Positions 1 to 6,624 of a DNA stretch of 7,345 nucleotides are shown one piece after another. The first letter of the stretch is position 1. Every line of letters starts with the position of its first letter. The stretch spans positions 47,052 to 54,396 of the forward strand of contig NZ_CAJTSC010000013.1 in assembly GCF_910578895.1 (NCBI RefSeq), read 5' to 3'. The position numbers and the translations under genes were made by a program. The notes under the pieces were generated by a model. The model was not told the DNA's origin. It did no database searches and saw only the letters and a list, made by a program, of their open reading frames with translations. This stretch comes from an uncultured Bacteroides sp. (GTDB taxonomy: Bacteria; Bacteroidota; Bacteroidia; Bacteroidales; Bacteroidaceae).

Positions 1-1
1 A

Positions 2-286
2 TTTTCTGTTTATAAAATTGATAGTTTCATAAAGAAATGGCGTAAGGCATTCCCAACTTTATCTATTCAGAAGGTAGATGTGCCAACCTCTAATTGTTAT
101 GTACTATTTAAATATGATACTAATAAAACTATGAGATTTCCTTTTGAAGCTATATATGGAGCACATAAAGGGTTCATAGAAGGTTGGATAAAAAAATGTA
201 ATCCCCAAAAAATACTTCAACCAGAAGAGCTTGAAAATGAATTGCGGAAAATAGCAAAAGAAAATAATGATGATATACACAAATAG
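2..286 (+). CDS. C-terminal part of an unrecognised protein (cut by window edge)
   Basis: The frame is open from the first bases of the window to a TAG at 284-286, giving at least 94 residues, so the gene begins to the left. A GTG at 80 could act as an internal start, but the frame continues upstream without a stop and reads like protein (SFIKKWRKAFPTLSIQKVD), so I treat the whole stretch as the tail of a larger gene. The visible part is hydrophilic and lysine-rich, has no membrane segment, and ends in a charged helix (PEELENELRKIAKENNDD). I do not recognise a family. The AT-rich composition matches the rest of the 1-600 region and not the housekeeping genes to the right. This suits cargo at the end of an integrated element, which is inferred from the tRNA-Pro fragment at 633-650. 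The stop codon lies inside a copy of the AATAGACAAT repeat. Confidence 0.55.
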   Translation, partial: FSVYKIDSFIKKWRKAFPTLSIQKVDVPTSNCYVLFKYDTNKTMRFPFEAIYGAHKGFIEGWIKKCNPQKILQPEELENELRKIAKENNDDIHK

Positions 287-297
287 ACAATAATAGA
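282..297 (+). repeat. Direct repeat, copy 1 of AATAGACAATAATAGA
   Basis: This 16-base sequence recurs exactly at 544-559. It spans the stop codon of the first partial gene. A looser relative, AATAGGACAATT, lies at 311-322. The shared core is AATAGACAAT. Copies near the end of an integrated element suggest protein-binding sites, such as integrase arm-type sites, but this is inference. Confidence 0.6.
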
Positions 298-354
298 ATA
301 ATATACAGTTAATAGGACAATTAGTACAAAGGTCAGAAGGCAAATATTGTATTC

Positions 355-555
355 TTGATAGATACGAATGATGATTTTGTAAATGCCATTGAAGAACTCA
401 AAACTGAAGGTATTATAGACGTGAAACCTCTTGATTTTTTGTCCACTGTTTTAGATGGAGATATTTATAACATGCCCATTGCAAAACATGTCAGGACATA
501 CACTAAGCCACATTGGATGCCGATAGAACTTATATTAAAAAGCAATAGACAATAA
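355..555 (+). CDS. Small hypothetical protein, doubtful
   Basis: The frame runs from a stop at 322-324 to TAA at 553-555. There is no ATG near its beginning. The first usable start is TTG at 355, which gives 66 residues, with a purine-rich stretch (329-340) about 14 nt upstream. The translation (DTNDDFVNAIEELKTEGIIDV, later KPHWMPIELIL) has a plausible protein composition with alternating charged and hydrophobic residues. It could be a genuine small protein or the last part of a decayed larger gene. No domain, signal peptide or membrane segment is evident. Like the upstream gene, its stop codon sits within a copy of the 16-base repeat AATAGACAATAATAGA. I do not recognise it. The lack of a good start makes a gene remnant about as likely as a working gene. 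Confidence 0.35.
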   Translation: MIDTNDDFVNAIEELKTEGIIDVKPLDFLSTVLDGDIYNMPIAKHVRTYTKPHWMPIELILKSNRQ

Positions 556-589
556 TAGACAATTACAGCCTAATAAACAAATAGACAGT
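544..589 (+). repeat. Cluster of AATAGACAAT repeats beside the element end
   Basis: Several copies in the same orientation lie within 46 bases: AATAGACAAT at 544-553, AATAGACAATT at 554-564, the variant AATAAACAAA at 572-581 and AATAGACAGT at 580-589. The first 16 bases of the cluster (544-559) exactly repeat 282-297. The cluster ends about 45 bases before the tRNA-Pro-like segment at 633-650. Short direct repeats at this distance from a crossover point are typical of tyrosine-integrase arm-type binding sites. The binding role is inferred from position only. The repeats themselves are directly visible. Confidence 0.6.
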
Positions 590-632
590 AGCTTTAAATA
601 CAGATATTCAATGACTTAAATCGGTATATGCG

Positions 633-650
633 TTTCCCGCTACCCCGACT
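633..650 (+). other. tRNA-Pro 3'-end fragment, probable attachment site (att) of an integrated element
   Basis: The segment reads as the last part of a bacterial tRNA-Pro: T-stem 3' strand CCCGC (636-640), acceptor 3' strand TACCCCG (641-647) and discriminator A (648), followed by CT where no CCA is encoded. The G72-A73 end fits the C1:G72 pair and A73 characteristic of bacterial tRNA-Pro. No TTCGANT T-loop precedes it, and nothing upstream folds into a tRNA, so this is a fragment and not a gene. A rho-independent terminator starts 4 bases later, as expected behind a tRNA gene. The simplest reading is the distal att site left when an element integrated into a tRNA-Pro 3' end. The intact tRNA would be to the left of the window. 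Confidence 0.6.
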
Positions 651-653
651 GGT

Positions 654-694
654 AAGATGCAATTGGCTAATTTAGGTCGGTTGCATCTTTTTTT
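654..694 (+). terminator. Rho-independent terminator, plus strand
   Basis: A perfect 9-bp stem AAGATGCAA (654-662) / TTGCATCTT (681-689) encloses an 18-nt loop and runs into seven Ts (688-694). There is no matching T-run on the other strand, so it acts on rightward transcription only and does not serve trmN6. Its position right behind the tRNA-Pro tail suggests it is the original terminator of that tRNA, now separated from the tRNA by the element. Confidence 0.75.
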
Positions 695-766
695 GACTAA
701 AGAATTAAAGCAAGTTTTACGAATCAACGTAAAAAAGCTGATTCCGGTTTTACACTGATAGATAAC

Positions 767-1477
767 TTACATCTTCAAATAAAAATCTTTGGTCAGGGAA
801 ATGTATTCGGGGGTGAATTGTCCATGCGTTTCTCCTTCTATGTAAAGGATGTCCTCAGCACACGGCAGGTTTTGGTGGTCGAAAGTCAATAATATGCGAC
901 GACAAGGTTTGCCGGGTTTGGTGAAAACACGTAAACGGTGATGCGGATAAAGTTTGTATTTCCAGGCTGTGTCAATCACCATATTTTCGACTTCCGATGG
1001 AATGATAATACTTATAACTCCCTGTTCCGATAATAAATGTGCCGAATGTCCAAAAAGTAGTTCGTAGTTTAAATCACTCGTATGGCGGGCTATGCAACGT
1101 TGGCTGTCCGGACATTTCAAAGCATCGACAAAATAAGGCGGATTGGAGACGACAAGGTCAAATCTATCCTTTGGTTGGTACGCGCGAAAATCACAACATA
1201 TAACCTCCATTCGGTTGCTCCAAGGAGAAGATTGGATGTTTTCTTGCGCTTGGGCGGCTGCGGACGAGTCTATTTCGATAGCGGTGATTGATACTTCAGG
1301 ATTTCGTTGCGCTAACTGCAAGGATATTAGCCCACTACCCGCTCCTACATCAAGGATACGTTTAGTGTTGCGGACCGGAGCCCACGCTCCTAACAGTACT
1401 CCGTCTGTACCTACTTTCATGGCGCATTTGTCGTGCCGGACGGTAAATTGTTTGAACCGGAAAAAAGAATTCGGCAT
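767..1477 (-). CDS. trmN6: tRNA1(Val) (adenine(37)-N6)-methyltransferase, TrmN6/YfiC family
   Basis: This 236-residue class I SAM-dependent methyltransferase is close in length to the E. coli homologue YfiC/TrmN6, which N6-methylates A37 next to the anticodon of tRNA1(Val). The N-terminal MPNSFFRFKQFTV and KVGTDGVLLGAW (21-32) are typical of the family. SAM-binding motif I is DVGAGSG (43-49), the acidic end of the second strand is at AIEID (66-70), and the catalytic NPPY (112-115) follows VVS, as in N6-adenine methylases. The C-terminal part (PHHRLRVFTKPGKPCRRIL) resembles the substrate-facing region of this family. The ATG at 1475-1477 is the first start and gives the expected N-terminus. 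The gene is divergent from lon across 172 bases and apparently monocistronic. No clear terminator follows its stop. Family assignment is firm; the exact tRNA target is inferred from the E. coli enzyme. Confidence 0.92.
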   Translation of the reverse strand: MPNSFFRFKQFTVRHDKCAMKVGTDGVLLGAWAPVRNTKRILDVGAGSGLISLQLAQRNPEVSITAIEIDSSAAAQAQENIQSSPWSNRMEVICCDFRAYQPKDRFDLVVSNPPYFVDALKCPDSQRCIARHTSDLNYELLFGHSAHLLSEQGVISIIIPSEVENMVIDTAWKYKLYPHHRLRVFTKPGKPCRRILLTFDHQNLPCAEDILYIEGETHGQFTPEYISLTKDFYLKM

Positions 1478-1501
1478 ATCTCAGTTTTTGTTAATCGGAC
1501 C

Positions 1502-1535
1502 CAAAAATAATCAAAGCTGATAAAATAACGGCAAT
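1502..1535 (-). promoter_or_regulatory. Possible trmN6 promoter
   Basis: On the minus strand TATTTTTG (1502-1509) fits the Bacteroides -7 consensus TAnnTTTG exactly. The -33 box is poor: ATTG (1532-1535) at 22-nt spacing is the nearest candidate. Transcription would begin near 1495 and leave a leader of under 20 nt before the ATG at 1477. Confidence 0.4.
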
Positions 1536-1570
1536 TTTGGCATCGTTTTTGTCTTTTTAAAGAAAGGACA

Positions 1571-1601
1571 TCTGTTTATATAGAAGAAATGGTTAACTTT
1601 G
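1571..1601 (+). promoter_or_regulatory. Promoter of the lon-tgt-permease operon
   Basis: TAACTTTG (1594-1601) matches the Bacteroides primary-sigma -7 consensus TAnnTTTG exactly. TCTG (1571-1574), one mismatch from TTTG, sits 19 nt upstream at the usual -33 spacing. Transcription should start around 1606-1610, so the RNA would begin at or just before the inverted repeat at 1607-1630. No classic CIRCE element (TTAGCACTC with GAGTGCTAA) is present, even though lon is a heat-shock gene in many bacteria. Confidence 0.6.
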
Positions 1602-1606
1602 CAAAC

Positions 1607-1630
1607 GCCTTATTGGTCTGCCAATAAGGC
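1607..1630 (+). promoter_or_regulatory. Perfect 10-bp inverted repeat at the predicted lon transcript 5' end
   Basis: GCCTTATTGG (1607-1616) and CCAATAAGGC (1621-1630) are perfect inverted complements around a TCTG tetraloop, 19 bases before the lon ATG. There is no T-run behind it, so it is not a terminator. Because it begins about 6 nt after the -7 box, it could be an operator for a dimeric regulator overlapping the start site, or a 5'-terminal RNA hairpin that protects the mRNA. The sequence alone cannot separate the two. Confidence 0.7.
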
Positions 1631-1649
1631 ATAAATTAAAAAGAACGAA

Positions 1650-4121
1650 ATGAAGAAAAGAAATTACTTTAGTGATATTGAAGATAGAAATGAAAATGCT
1701 TTTTCTGTAATTGCTGATTTTGAGGGGAATGAAGAACAATTGATGGATATTGAGGTGGATGAAGTCCTTCCGGTGTTACCTCTTCGGAACATGGTTTTGT
1801 TTCCGGGTGTGTTTATGCCGATATCTGTCGGAAGAAAGTCTTCCCTGAAATTAGTGCGGGAGGCGGAAAAGAAAGGTACATACATAGCTGTGGTATGTCA
1901 GAAAGTCGCTGATACCGAAGCACCTTTGTTGGAGGATTTGCATACAATAGGTACGGTAGCGAAGATTGTCCGTGTGCTGGAGATGCCGGATCAAACGACC
2001 ACCGTTATCTTGCAAGGTTCCAAACGCATTGAATTGAAAGAGGTAATAGAAGTTACCCCGTATTTGAAAGGACGTGTGGCTACTCTTAATGAGGAACTTC
2101 CGGTTAAGGACGACAAAGAGTTCCAGGCGTTGGTGGAAGCGTGCAAAGACCTGACCGTGCGTTATATTAAGTCTTCGGAAATGTTTCCGCAAGATTCGGC
2201 GTTCGGCATTAAGAATATCACTAACCCGATGTTCTTGGTGAACTTTATCTGTACGAATCTTCCCCTGAAGAAGGATGAAAAGATAGAATTGCTTCGCATT
2301 GACGCATTACGTGCCCGTACTTATCGTTTGCTCGAGATTTTAAACCGCGAAGTTCAGCTTGCCGAGATTAAGGCATCTATACAGATGCGTGCTCGTGAGG
2401 ATATCGACCAGCAACAGCGTGAGTACTTCTTGCAGCAGCAGATTAAAACCATTCAAGATGAGTTGGGTGGCGGCAGTCAGGAGCAGGAGTTGGAAGAAAT
2501 GCGTAATAAGGCTAAAACCATAAAATGGAATGAAGATGTAAAAAGCGCATTCCTGAAAGAGGTGGATAAACTGGAACGTATGCATCCGCAATCGCCTGAC
2601 TACAGTGTGCAGCTGAACTATCTGCAAACCATGATGAGCTTGCCATGGGGCGTTTATACAACGGACAACCTGAGTCTGGCTAATGCTGAGAAGACGCTGA
2701 ATAAAGACCACTATGGTTTGGAGAAGGTTAAAGAGCGTATATTGGAACATCTTGCCGTATTGAAGTTGAAAGGAGATATGAAATCGCCGATTATCTGTTT
2801 GTATGGCCCTCCGGGTGTGGGTAAAACTTCATTGGGGCGTTCTATTGCCGCTGCTTTAAAACGGAAATACATTCGTATGTCTTTGGGTGGCGTGCATGAT
2901 GAAGCCGAGATACGCGGACATCGCAAGACCTATATCGGGGCAATGCCGGGACGTATTATCAAGAGCCTGATTAAAGCCGGTTCTTCCAATCCCGTATTTA
3001 TATTGGATGAGATAGACAAAGTAAGTGCTGACCGTCAGGGAGACCCCTCCTCTGCCCTGCTTGAGGTTCTTGATCCGGAGCAGAACACCACGTTTCACGA
3101 TAATTTTCTGGATGTGGATTATGACTTGTCAAAAGTAATGTTTATCGCCACCGCTAACAACCTGAACACTATTCCCGGACCGTTGCTCGACCGTATGGAG
3201 CTAATTGAAGTCAGCGGTTATATTACAGAAGAGAAGATAGAGATTGCCCGCCGCCATTTGGTTCCAAAAGAATTGGAAGCAAACGGTATGAAGAAGAATG
3301 ATATCAAGATGCCAAAGAATACGCTGGAAGCAATCATTGAATCCTATACTCGTGAAAGCGGCGTGCGTGAATTGGAAAAGAAAATCGGAAAAATCCTTCG
3401 TAAATTAGCTCGCCAGTATGCTACGGACGGCTATTTTGCAAAGACTGAAATCAAACCGGGCGATTTATATGAGTTCTTGGGCGCTCCCGAGTATACACGC
3501 GACAAGTATCAGGGAAACGAATATGCCGGTGTGGTTACAGGTTTGGCATGGACTGCTGTCGGTGGTGAGATTCTGTTTGTTGAAACCAGTCTCAGCCGCG
3601 GTAAAAGCGGTCGTCTGACGCTGACAGGAAACTTGGGCGATGTAATGAAAGAGTCGGCTATGTTGGCATTGGAGTACATTAAGTCTCATGCTTCGTTGCT
3701 GAACCTTGATGAAGAGATTTTTGATAACTGGAACATACACGTTCATGTTCCCGAAGGAGCTATCCCAAAAGACGGACCGTCGGCAGGTATCACAATGGCT
3801 ACTTCACTGGCATCTGCGCTGACGCAGAGAAAAGTAAAAGCCAATCTTGCCATGACGGGAGAGATTACGCTTCGCGGAAAGGTGCTCCCCGTTGGTGGTA
3901 TCAAGGAAAAGATATTGGCAGCCAAACGTGCCGGTATCAAAGAGATTGTCTTGAGCGACGAGAACCGTAAGAATATTGAAGAAATACAAGAAATTTATCT
4001 GAAAGGGCTGACTTTCCATTATGTGAAAGATGTGAAAGAAGTGTTTGCCATTGCGCTGACCGATGAAAAGGTAGCTGATGCCATCGACCTGTCCGTTAAA
4101 AAAGAAAAGATAGAAAAATAA
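1650..4121 (+). CDS. lon: ATP-dependent Lon protease (LonA)
   Basis: This 823-residue cytoplasmic AAA+ serine protease degrades misfolded and selected regulatory proteins. The order is classical LonA: an N-terminal substrate-binding domain starting at about residue 38 (VLPVLPLRNMVLFPG), a coiled-coil helical region at about 235-290 (REDIDQQQREYFLQQQIK), an AAA+ module with Walker A GPPGVGKT (386-393) and Walker B VFILDEIDK (449-457), and a C-terminal protease domain. The catalytic dyad is S711 in PKDGPSAG and K754 in GGIKEKILAA, at the same 43-residue spacing as E. coli S679/K722. The protein is about 40 residues longer than E. coli Lon, mostly from an acidic N-terminal extension (1-37) and a lysine-rich tail. 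The ATG at 1650 follows an A-rich leader typical of Bacteroides. It is the first gene of an operon; tgt starts 5 nt after its stop. Confidence 0.98.
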   Translation: MKKRNYFSDIEDRNENAFSVIADFEGNEEQLMDIEVDEVLPVLPLRNMVLFPGVFMPISVGRKSSLKLVREAEKKGTYIAVVCQKVADTEAPLLEDLHTIGTVAKIVRVLEMPDQTTTVILQGSKRIELKEVIEVTPYLKGRVATLNEELPVKDDKEFQALVEACKDLTVRYIKSSEMFPQDSAFGIKNITNPMFLVNFICTNLPLKKDEKIELLRIDALRARTYRLLEILNREVQLAEIKASIQMRAREDIDQQQREYFLQQQIKTIQDELGGGSQEQELEEMRNKAKTIKWNEDVKSAFLKEVDKLERMHPQSPDYSVQLNYLQTMMSLPWGVYTTDNLSLANAEKTLNKDHYGLEKVKERILEHLAVLKLKGDMKSPIICLYGPPGVGKTSLGRSIAAALKRKYIRMSLGGVHDEAEIRGHRKTYIGAMPGRIIKSLIKAGSSNPVFILDEIDKVSADRQGDPSSALLEVLDPEQNTTFHDNFLDVDYDLSKVMFIATANNLNTIPGPLLDRMELIEVSGYITEEKIEIARRHLVPKELEANGMKKNDIKMPKNTLEAIIESYTRESGVRELEKKIGKILRKLARQYATDGYFAKTEIKPGDLYEFLGAPEYTRDKYQGNEYAGVVTGLAWTAVGGEILFVETSLSRGKSGRLTLTGNLGDVMKESAMLALEYIKSHASLLNLDEEIFDNWNIHVHVPEGAIPKDGPSAGITMATSLASALTQRKVKANLAMTGEITLRGKVLPVGGIKEKILAAKRAGIKEIVLSDENRKNIEEIQEIYLKGLTFHYVKDVKEVFAIALTDEKVADAIDLSVKKEKIEK

Positions 4122-4126
4122 GAAGA

Positions 4127-5257
4127 ATGACATTTGAGTTACAATACACAGACAGCAAGACAAATGCGCGTGCAGGTTTGATTACGACCGATCATGGGCA
4201 GATTGAAACGCCCATATTTATGCCGGTAGGCACGTTGGGCACTGTGAAAGGTGTACATCTGACAGAGCTGAAAGAAGATATAAAGGCGCAGATTATATTG
4301 GGGAATACCTATCACCTCTATTTGCGTCCCGGATTGGATGTTATTGAAAAAGCCGGCGGATTGCATAAGTTCAACGGCTTTGACCGTCCGATGCTGACCG
4401 ATAGCGGTGGCTTTCAGGTATTTTCATTGGCAGGAATCCGTAAACTGCGTGAAGAAGGCGCGGAATTCCGTTCACATATCGATGGAAGTAAGCATATCTT
4501 TACGCCGGAGAGGGTGATGGATATTGAGCGGACTATCGGAGCGGATATAATGATGGCGTTTGACGAGTGTACTCCGGGCGATGCGGAATATGCTTATGCC
4601 AAAAAATCAATGGAAATGACGCACCGTTGGTTAGACCGTTGCATCACACGGTTCAATGAAACAGAGCCCAAATACGGTTATCATCAGGCACTTTTCCCTA
4701 TTGTGCAGGGATGTGTCTATCCGGATTTGCGCAAACGGTCGGCAGAGTTCATAGCTTCTAAAGAAGCGGAAGGCAATGCTATTGGCGGTTTGGCTGTGGG
4801 TGAACCTACGGAGAAGATGTACGAAATGATAGAAGTGGTCAATGAAATCCTTCCAAAGGACAAGCCCCGTTATCTGATGGGTGTAGGTACGCCGGTGAAT
4901 ATTCTTGAAGGTATTGAACGTGGAGTTGATATGTTCGACTGCGTGATGCCTACACGCAATGGACGCAACGGCATGCTGTTTACCAAAGATGGCATCATTA
5001 ATATGCGTAACAAGAAATGGGAAACGGACTTCTCTCCTATTGAGGCAGACGGGGCGTCTTATGTAGATACATTATATAGTAAGGCATACCTGCGTCATTT
5101 GTTCCACGCACAAGAATTGCTGGCGATGCAGATTGCTTCCATTCATAATCTGGCATTTTATCTTTGGCTTGCCGGTGAGGCACGCAAGCATATTATTGCC
5201 GGAGATTTCTCTACATGGAAGCCGATGATGGTGCAACGCGTATCAACAAGATTATGA
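4127..5257 (+). CDS. tgt: Queuine/preQ1 tRNA-guanine transglycosylase
   Basis: This 376-residue TIM-barrel enzyme exchanges guanine 34 in GUN-anticodon tRNAs (Asp, Asn, His, Tyr) for the queuosine precursor preQ1. Visible sites are D92 in TDSGGFQVFSL (general acid/base), FDECTP (145-150, base pocket), IVQG (192-195), GGLAVGEP (220-227) and nucleophile D271 in MFDCVMPTRNGRNG (269-282). An oddity is that the C-terminal zinc site is mostly missing. The positions equivalent to E. coli C302, C304 and C307 are G309, S311 and D314 (EADGASYVDTLYS), while the histidine H340 (SIHN) remains. The rest of the fold aligns without gaps there, so this is replacement and not a truncation. The gene starts 5 nt behind lon and its TGA overlaps the ATG of the next gene, suggesting translational coupling. 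Confidence 0.96.
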   Translation: MTFELQYTDSKTNARAGLITTDHGQIETPIFMPVGTLGTVKGVHLTELKEDIKAQIILGNTYHLYLRPGLDVIEKAGGLHKFNGFDRPMLTDSGGFQVFSLAGIRKLREEGAEFRSHIDGSKHIFTPERVMDIERTIGADIMMAFDECTPGDAEYAYAKKSMEMTHRWLDRCITRFNETEPKYGYHQALFPIVQGCVYPDLRKRSAEFIASKEAEGNAIGGLAVGEPTEKMYEMIEVVNEILPKDKPRYLMGVGTPVNILEGIERGVDMFDCVMPTRNGRNGMLFTKDGIINMRNKKWETDFSPIEADGASYVDTLYSKAYLRHLFHAQELLAMQIASIHNLAFYLWLAGEARKHIIAGDFSTWKPMMVQRVSTRL

Positions 5258-6396
5258 GAAACATTGACTGGAAGATATTGAAAGTTATAAAGTTGCCTGT
5301 AGGAAAAAACAAGTTCCTCAAGCGGCTGGATTGGTACATCATCAAGAAGTTCCTGGGAACGTACGTGTTTGCCATAGCCTTGATTATCTCTATCGCCGTA
5401 GTATTCGATTTTAATGAGAAAATGGACCGCTTTATGTCTCATGAAGCTCCATGGAAAGCCATTGTCTTCGATTATTACATGAACTTCATTCCCTACTTTG
5501 CCAATCTGTTCAGTCCGCTGTTTGTCTTTATCGCGGTAATCTTCTTTACTTCCAAGTTGGCGGAGAACTCGGAAATTATCGCGATGTTTTCTACGGGCAT
5601 GAGTTTTAAGCGCATGTTGCGTCCTTACATGGTATCGGCTGCTATTATTGCGGTGACCACGTTCTGTCTCGGTTCGTACGTCATTCCTAAAGGCAGTGTT
5701 ACGCGACTTAATTTTGAGGATAAATACTACAAGCCCCGTAAATCCAGCACAGCTCGCAATATTCAGTTGGAAGTGGATTCGGGAGTCATTGCCTATATAG
5801 AACGTTTTGAGGATTATAGTAAAACGGGATATCGTTTTTCGCTTGATAAGTTCAAGGACAAGCAGTTGGTGTCCCACCTCACCGCACGTAGTATTACATA
5901 CGATACGGCAACCGTACATAAATGGAAGGTGAAGGATTATATGATTCGTGAGATGGACGGCATGCGTGAAAGCATAGTCAAAGGAGAAAGCATGGATACT
6001 ATTCTCTTTATGGAACCTGCCGATTTTCTTATAATGAAAAACCAGCAGGAAATGTTAACCAGCCCCCAATTGAGCGAATACATAGACAGGCAGCGACAGC
6101 GTGGTTTTGCCAATATTAAAGAATTTGAGATAGAATACCATAAACGCATTGCCATGTCTTTTGCTTCGTTTATTCTGACGTTGATTGGCGTATCTCTTTC
6201 TTCAAAAAAGACAAAAGGTGGTATGGGACTGCATTTGGGTATAGGTTTGGGATTAAGTTTCTCATATATTCTATTTCAGACAATTGCTTCTACATTTGCC
6301 GTGAACGGCAATGTGCCGCCTGTTATTGCGGTGTGGATACCAAACTTGCTTTATGCTTTCATTGCATTCTACTTGTATAAGAAAGCGCCGAAATAA
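5254..6396 (+). CDS. LptF/LptG (YjgP/YjgQ) family lipopolysaccharide export permease
   Basis: This 380-residue inner-membrane protein is of the family whose members form the transmembrane half of the LptB2FG exporter, which lifts LPS out of the membrane toward the periplasmic Lpt bridge. I see six likely membrane segments at about residues 33-52, 77-100, 122-145, 297-316, 324-346 and 355-376. A soluble region of about 150 residues between the third and fourth fits the periplasmic beta-jellyroll. This layout and length match the family. The ATG at 5254 overlaps the tgt stop (ATGA) and is preferred. An in-frame ATG at 5215 would add 13 hydrophilic residues inside tgt. LptF and LptG cannot be told apart safely here and only one of the pair is in the window, so no symbol is given. 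A strong terminator follows. Confidence 0.9.
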   Translation: MRNIDWKILKVIKLPVGKNKFLKRLDWYIIKKFLGTYVFAIALIISIAVVFDFNEKMDRFMSHEAPWKAIVFDYYMNFIPYFANLFSPLFVFIAVIFFTSKLAENSEIIAMFSTGMSFKRMLRPYMVSAAIIAVTTFCLGSYVIPKGSVTRLNFEDKYYKPRKSSTARNIQLEVDSGVIAYIERFEDYSKTGYRFSLDKFKDKQLVSHLTARSITYDTATVHKWKVKDYMIREMDGMRESIVKGESMDTILFMEPADFLIMKNQQEMLTSPQLSEYIDRQRQRGFANIKEFEIEYHKRIAMSFASFILTLIGVSLSSKKTKGGMGLHLGIGLGLSFSYILFQTIASTFAVNGNVPPVIAVWIPNLLYAFIAFYLYKKAPK

Positions 6397-6448
6397 ATAG
6401 CTGTAAGAAGGCGTTATCGAATCAAATAGGAAGATTGTAAAAAATAAG

Positions 6449-6494
6449 AAGCCGTCCCGCTCTTGTGTTTCCACAAGTGCGAGACGGCTTTTTT
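6449..6494 (+). terminator. Strong terminator of the lon operon, probably bidirectional
   Basis: A 19-bp stem with two mismatches (6449-6467 with 6472-6490, ends AAGCCGT/ACGGCTT) around the loop TTTC leads into six Ts (6489-6494). On the other strand the stem is followed by TTATTTTTT. It may therefore also stop transcription of the convergent thioredoxin-fold gene, whose stop codon lies about 130 bases away. Confidence 0.88.
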
Positions 6495-6624
6495 GTTGTA
6501 TTCATTTCCTCTTTTGTTTTGTCCTTCCTGCTGTCAGACAGATATATAGCCTGATTACCGGAAGAACCCTCACTTTCTTCTTACAGGTTCTTTAATCGCT
6601 TTTTTGCCATAAGCATGGAAACGC
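6495..6624. other. Convergent intergenic stretch, no gene seen
   Basis: These 130 bases lie between the shared terminator and the end of the minus-strand thioredoxin-fold gene. They probably form its 3' untranslated region. A 7-bp inverted repeat AAGAACC (6562-6568) / GGTTCTT (6586-6592) with a 17-nt loop is the only structure seen. No coding frame is convincing. Confidence 0.5.

Noticed and set aside
1..650. CRISPR array from the AATAGACAAT repeats
   Set aside because: The repeats are too short, the spacing is irregular (8 to over 200 bases), there are no regular spacers and no cas genes.
721..744. Inverted repeat GAATCA/TGATTC behind trmN6 as its terminator
   Set aside because: It has only 6 bp, the T-run lies in the loop and not after the stem, and it offers no stable structure.
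5215..5253. In-frame ATG at 5215 as the start of the permease gene
   Set aside because: It lies 43 bases inside tgt and adds a hydrophilic stretch unlike the family. The ATG at 5254 forms a usual ATGA overlap with the tgt stop.
5158..5919. Long open frame (253 codons) on the minus strand
   Set aside because: It is antisense to tgt and the permease, both of which have clear family motifs. Its translation resembles no family and has biased composition, so it is a shadow frame.
6562..6592. Inverted repeat AAGAACC/GGTTCTT as terminator of the minus-strand gene
   Set aside because: The stem is 7 bp with a 17-nt loop and no T-run follows it on the minus strand. The hairpin at 6449-6490 is the better candidate.
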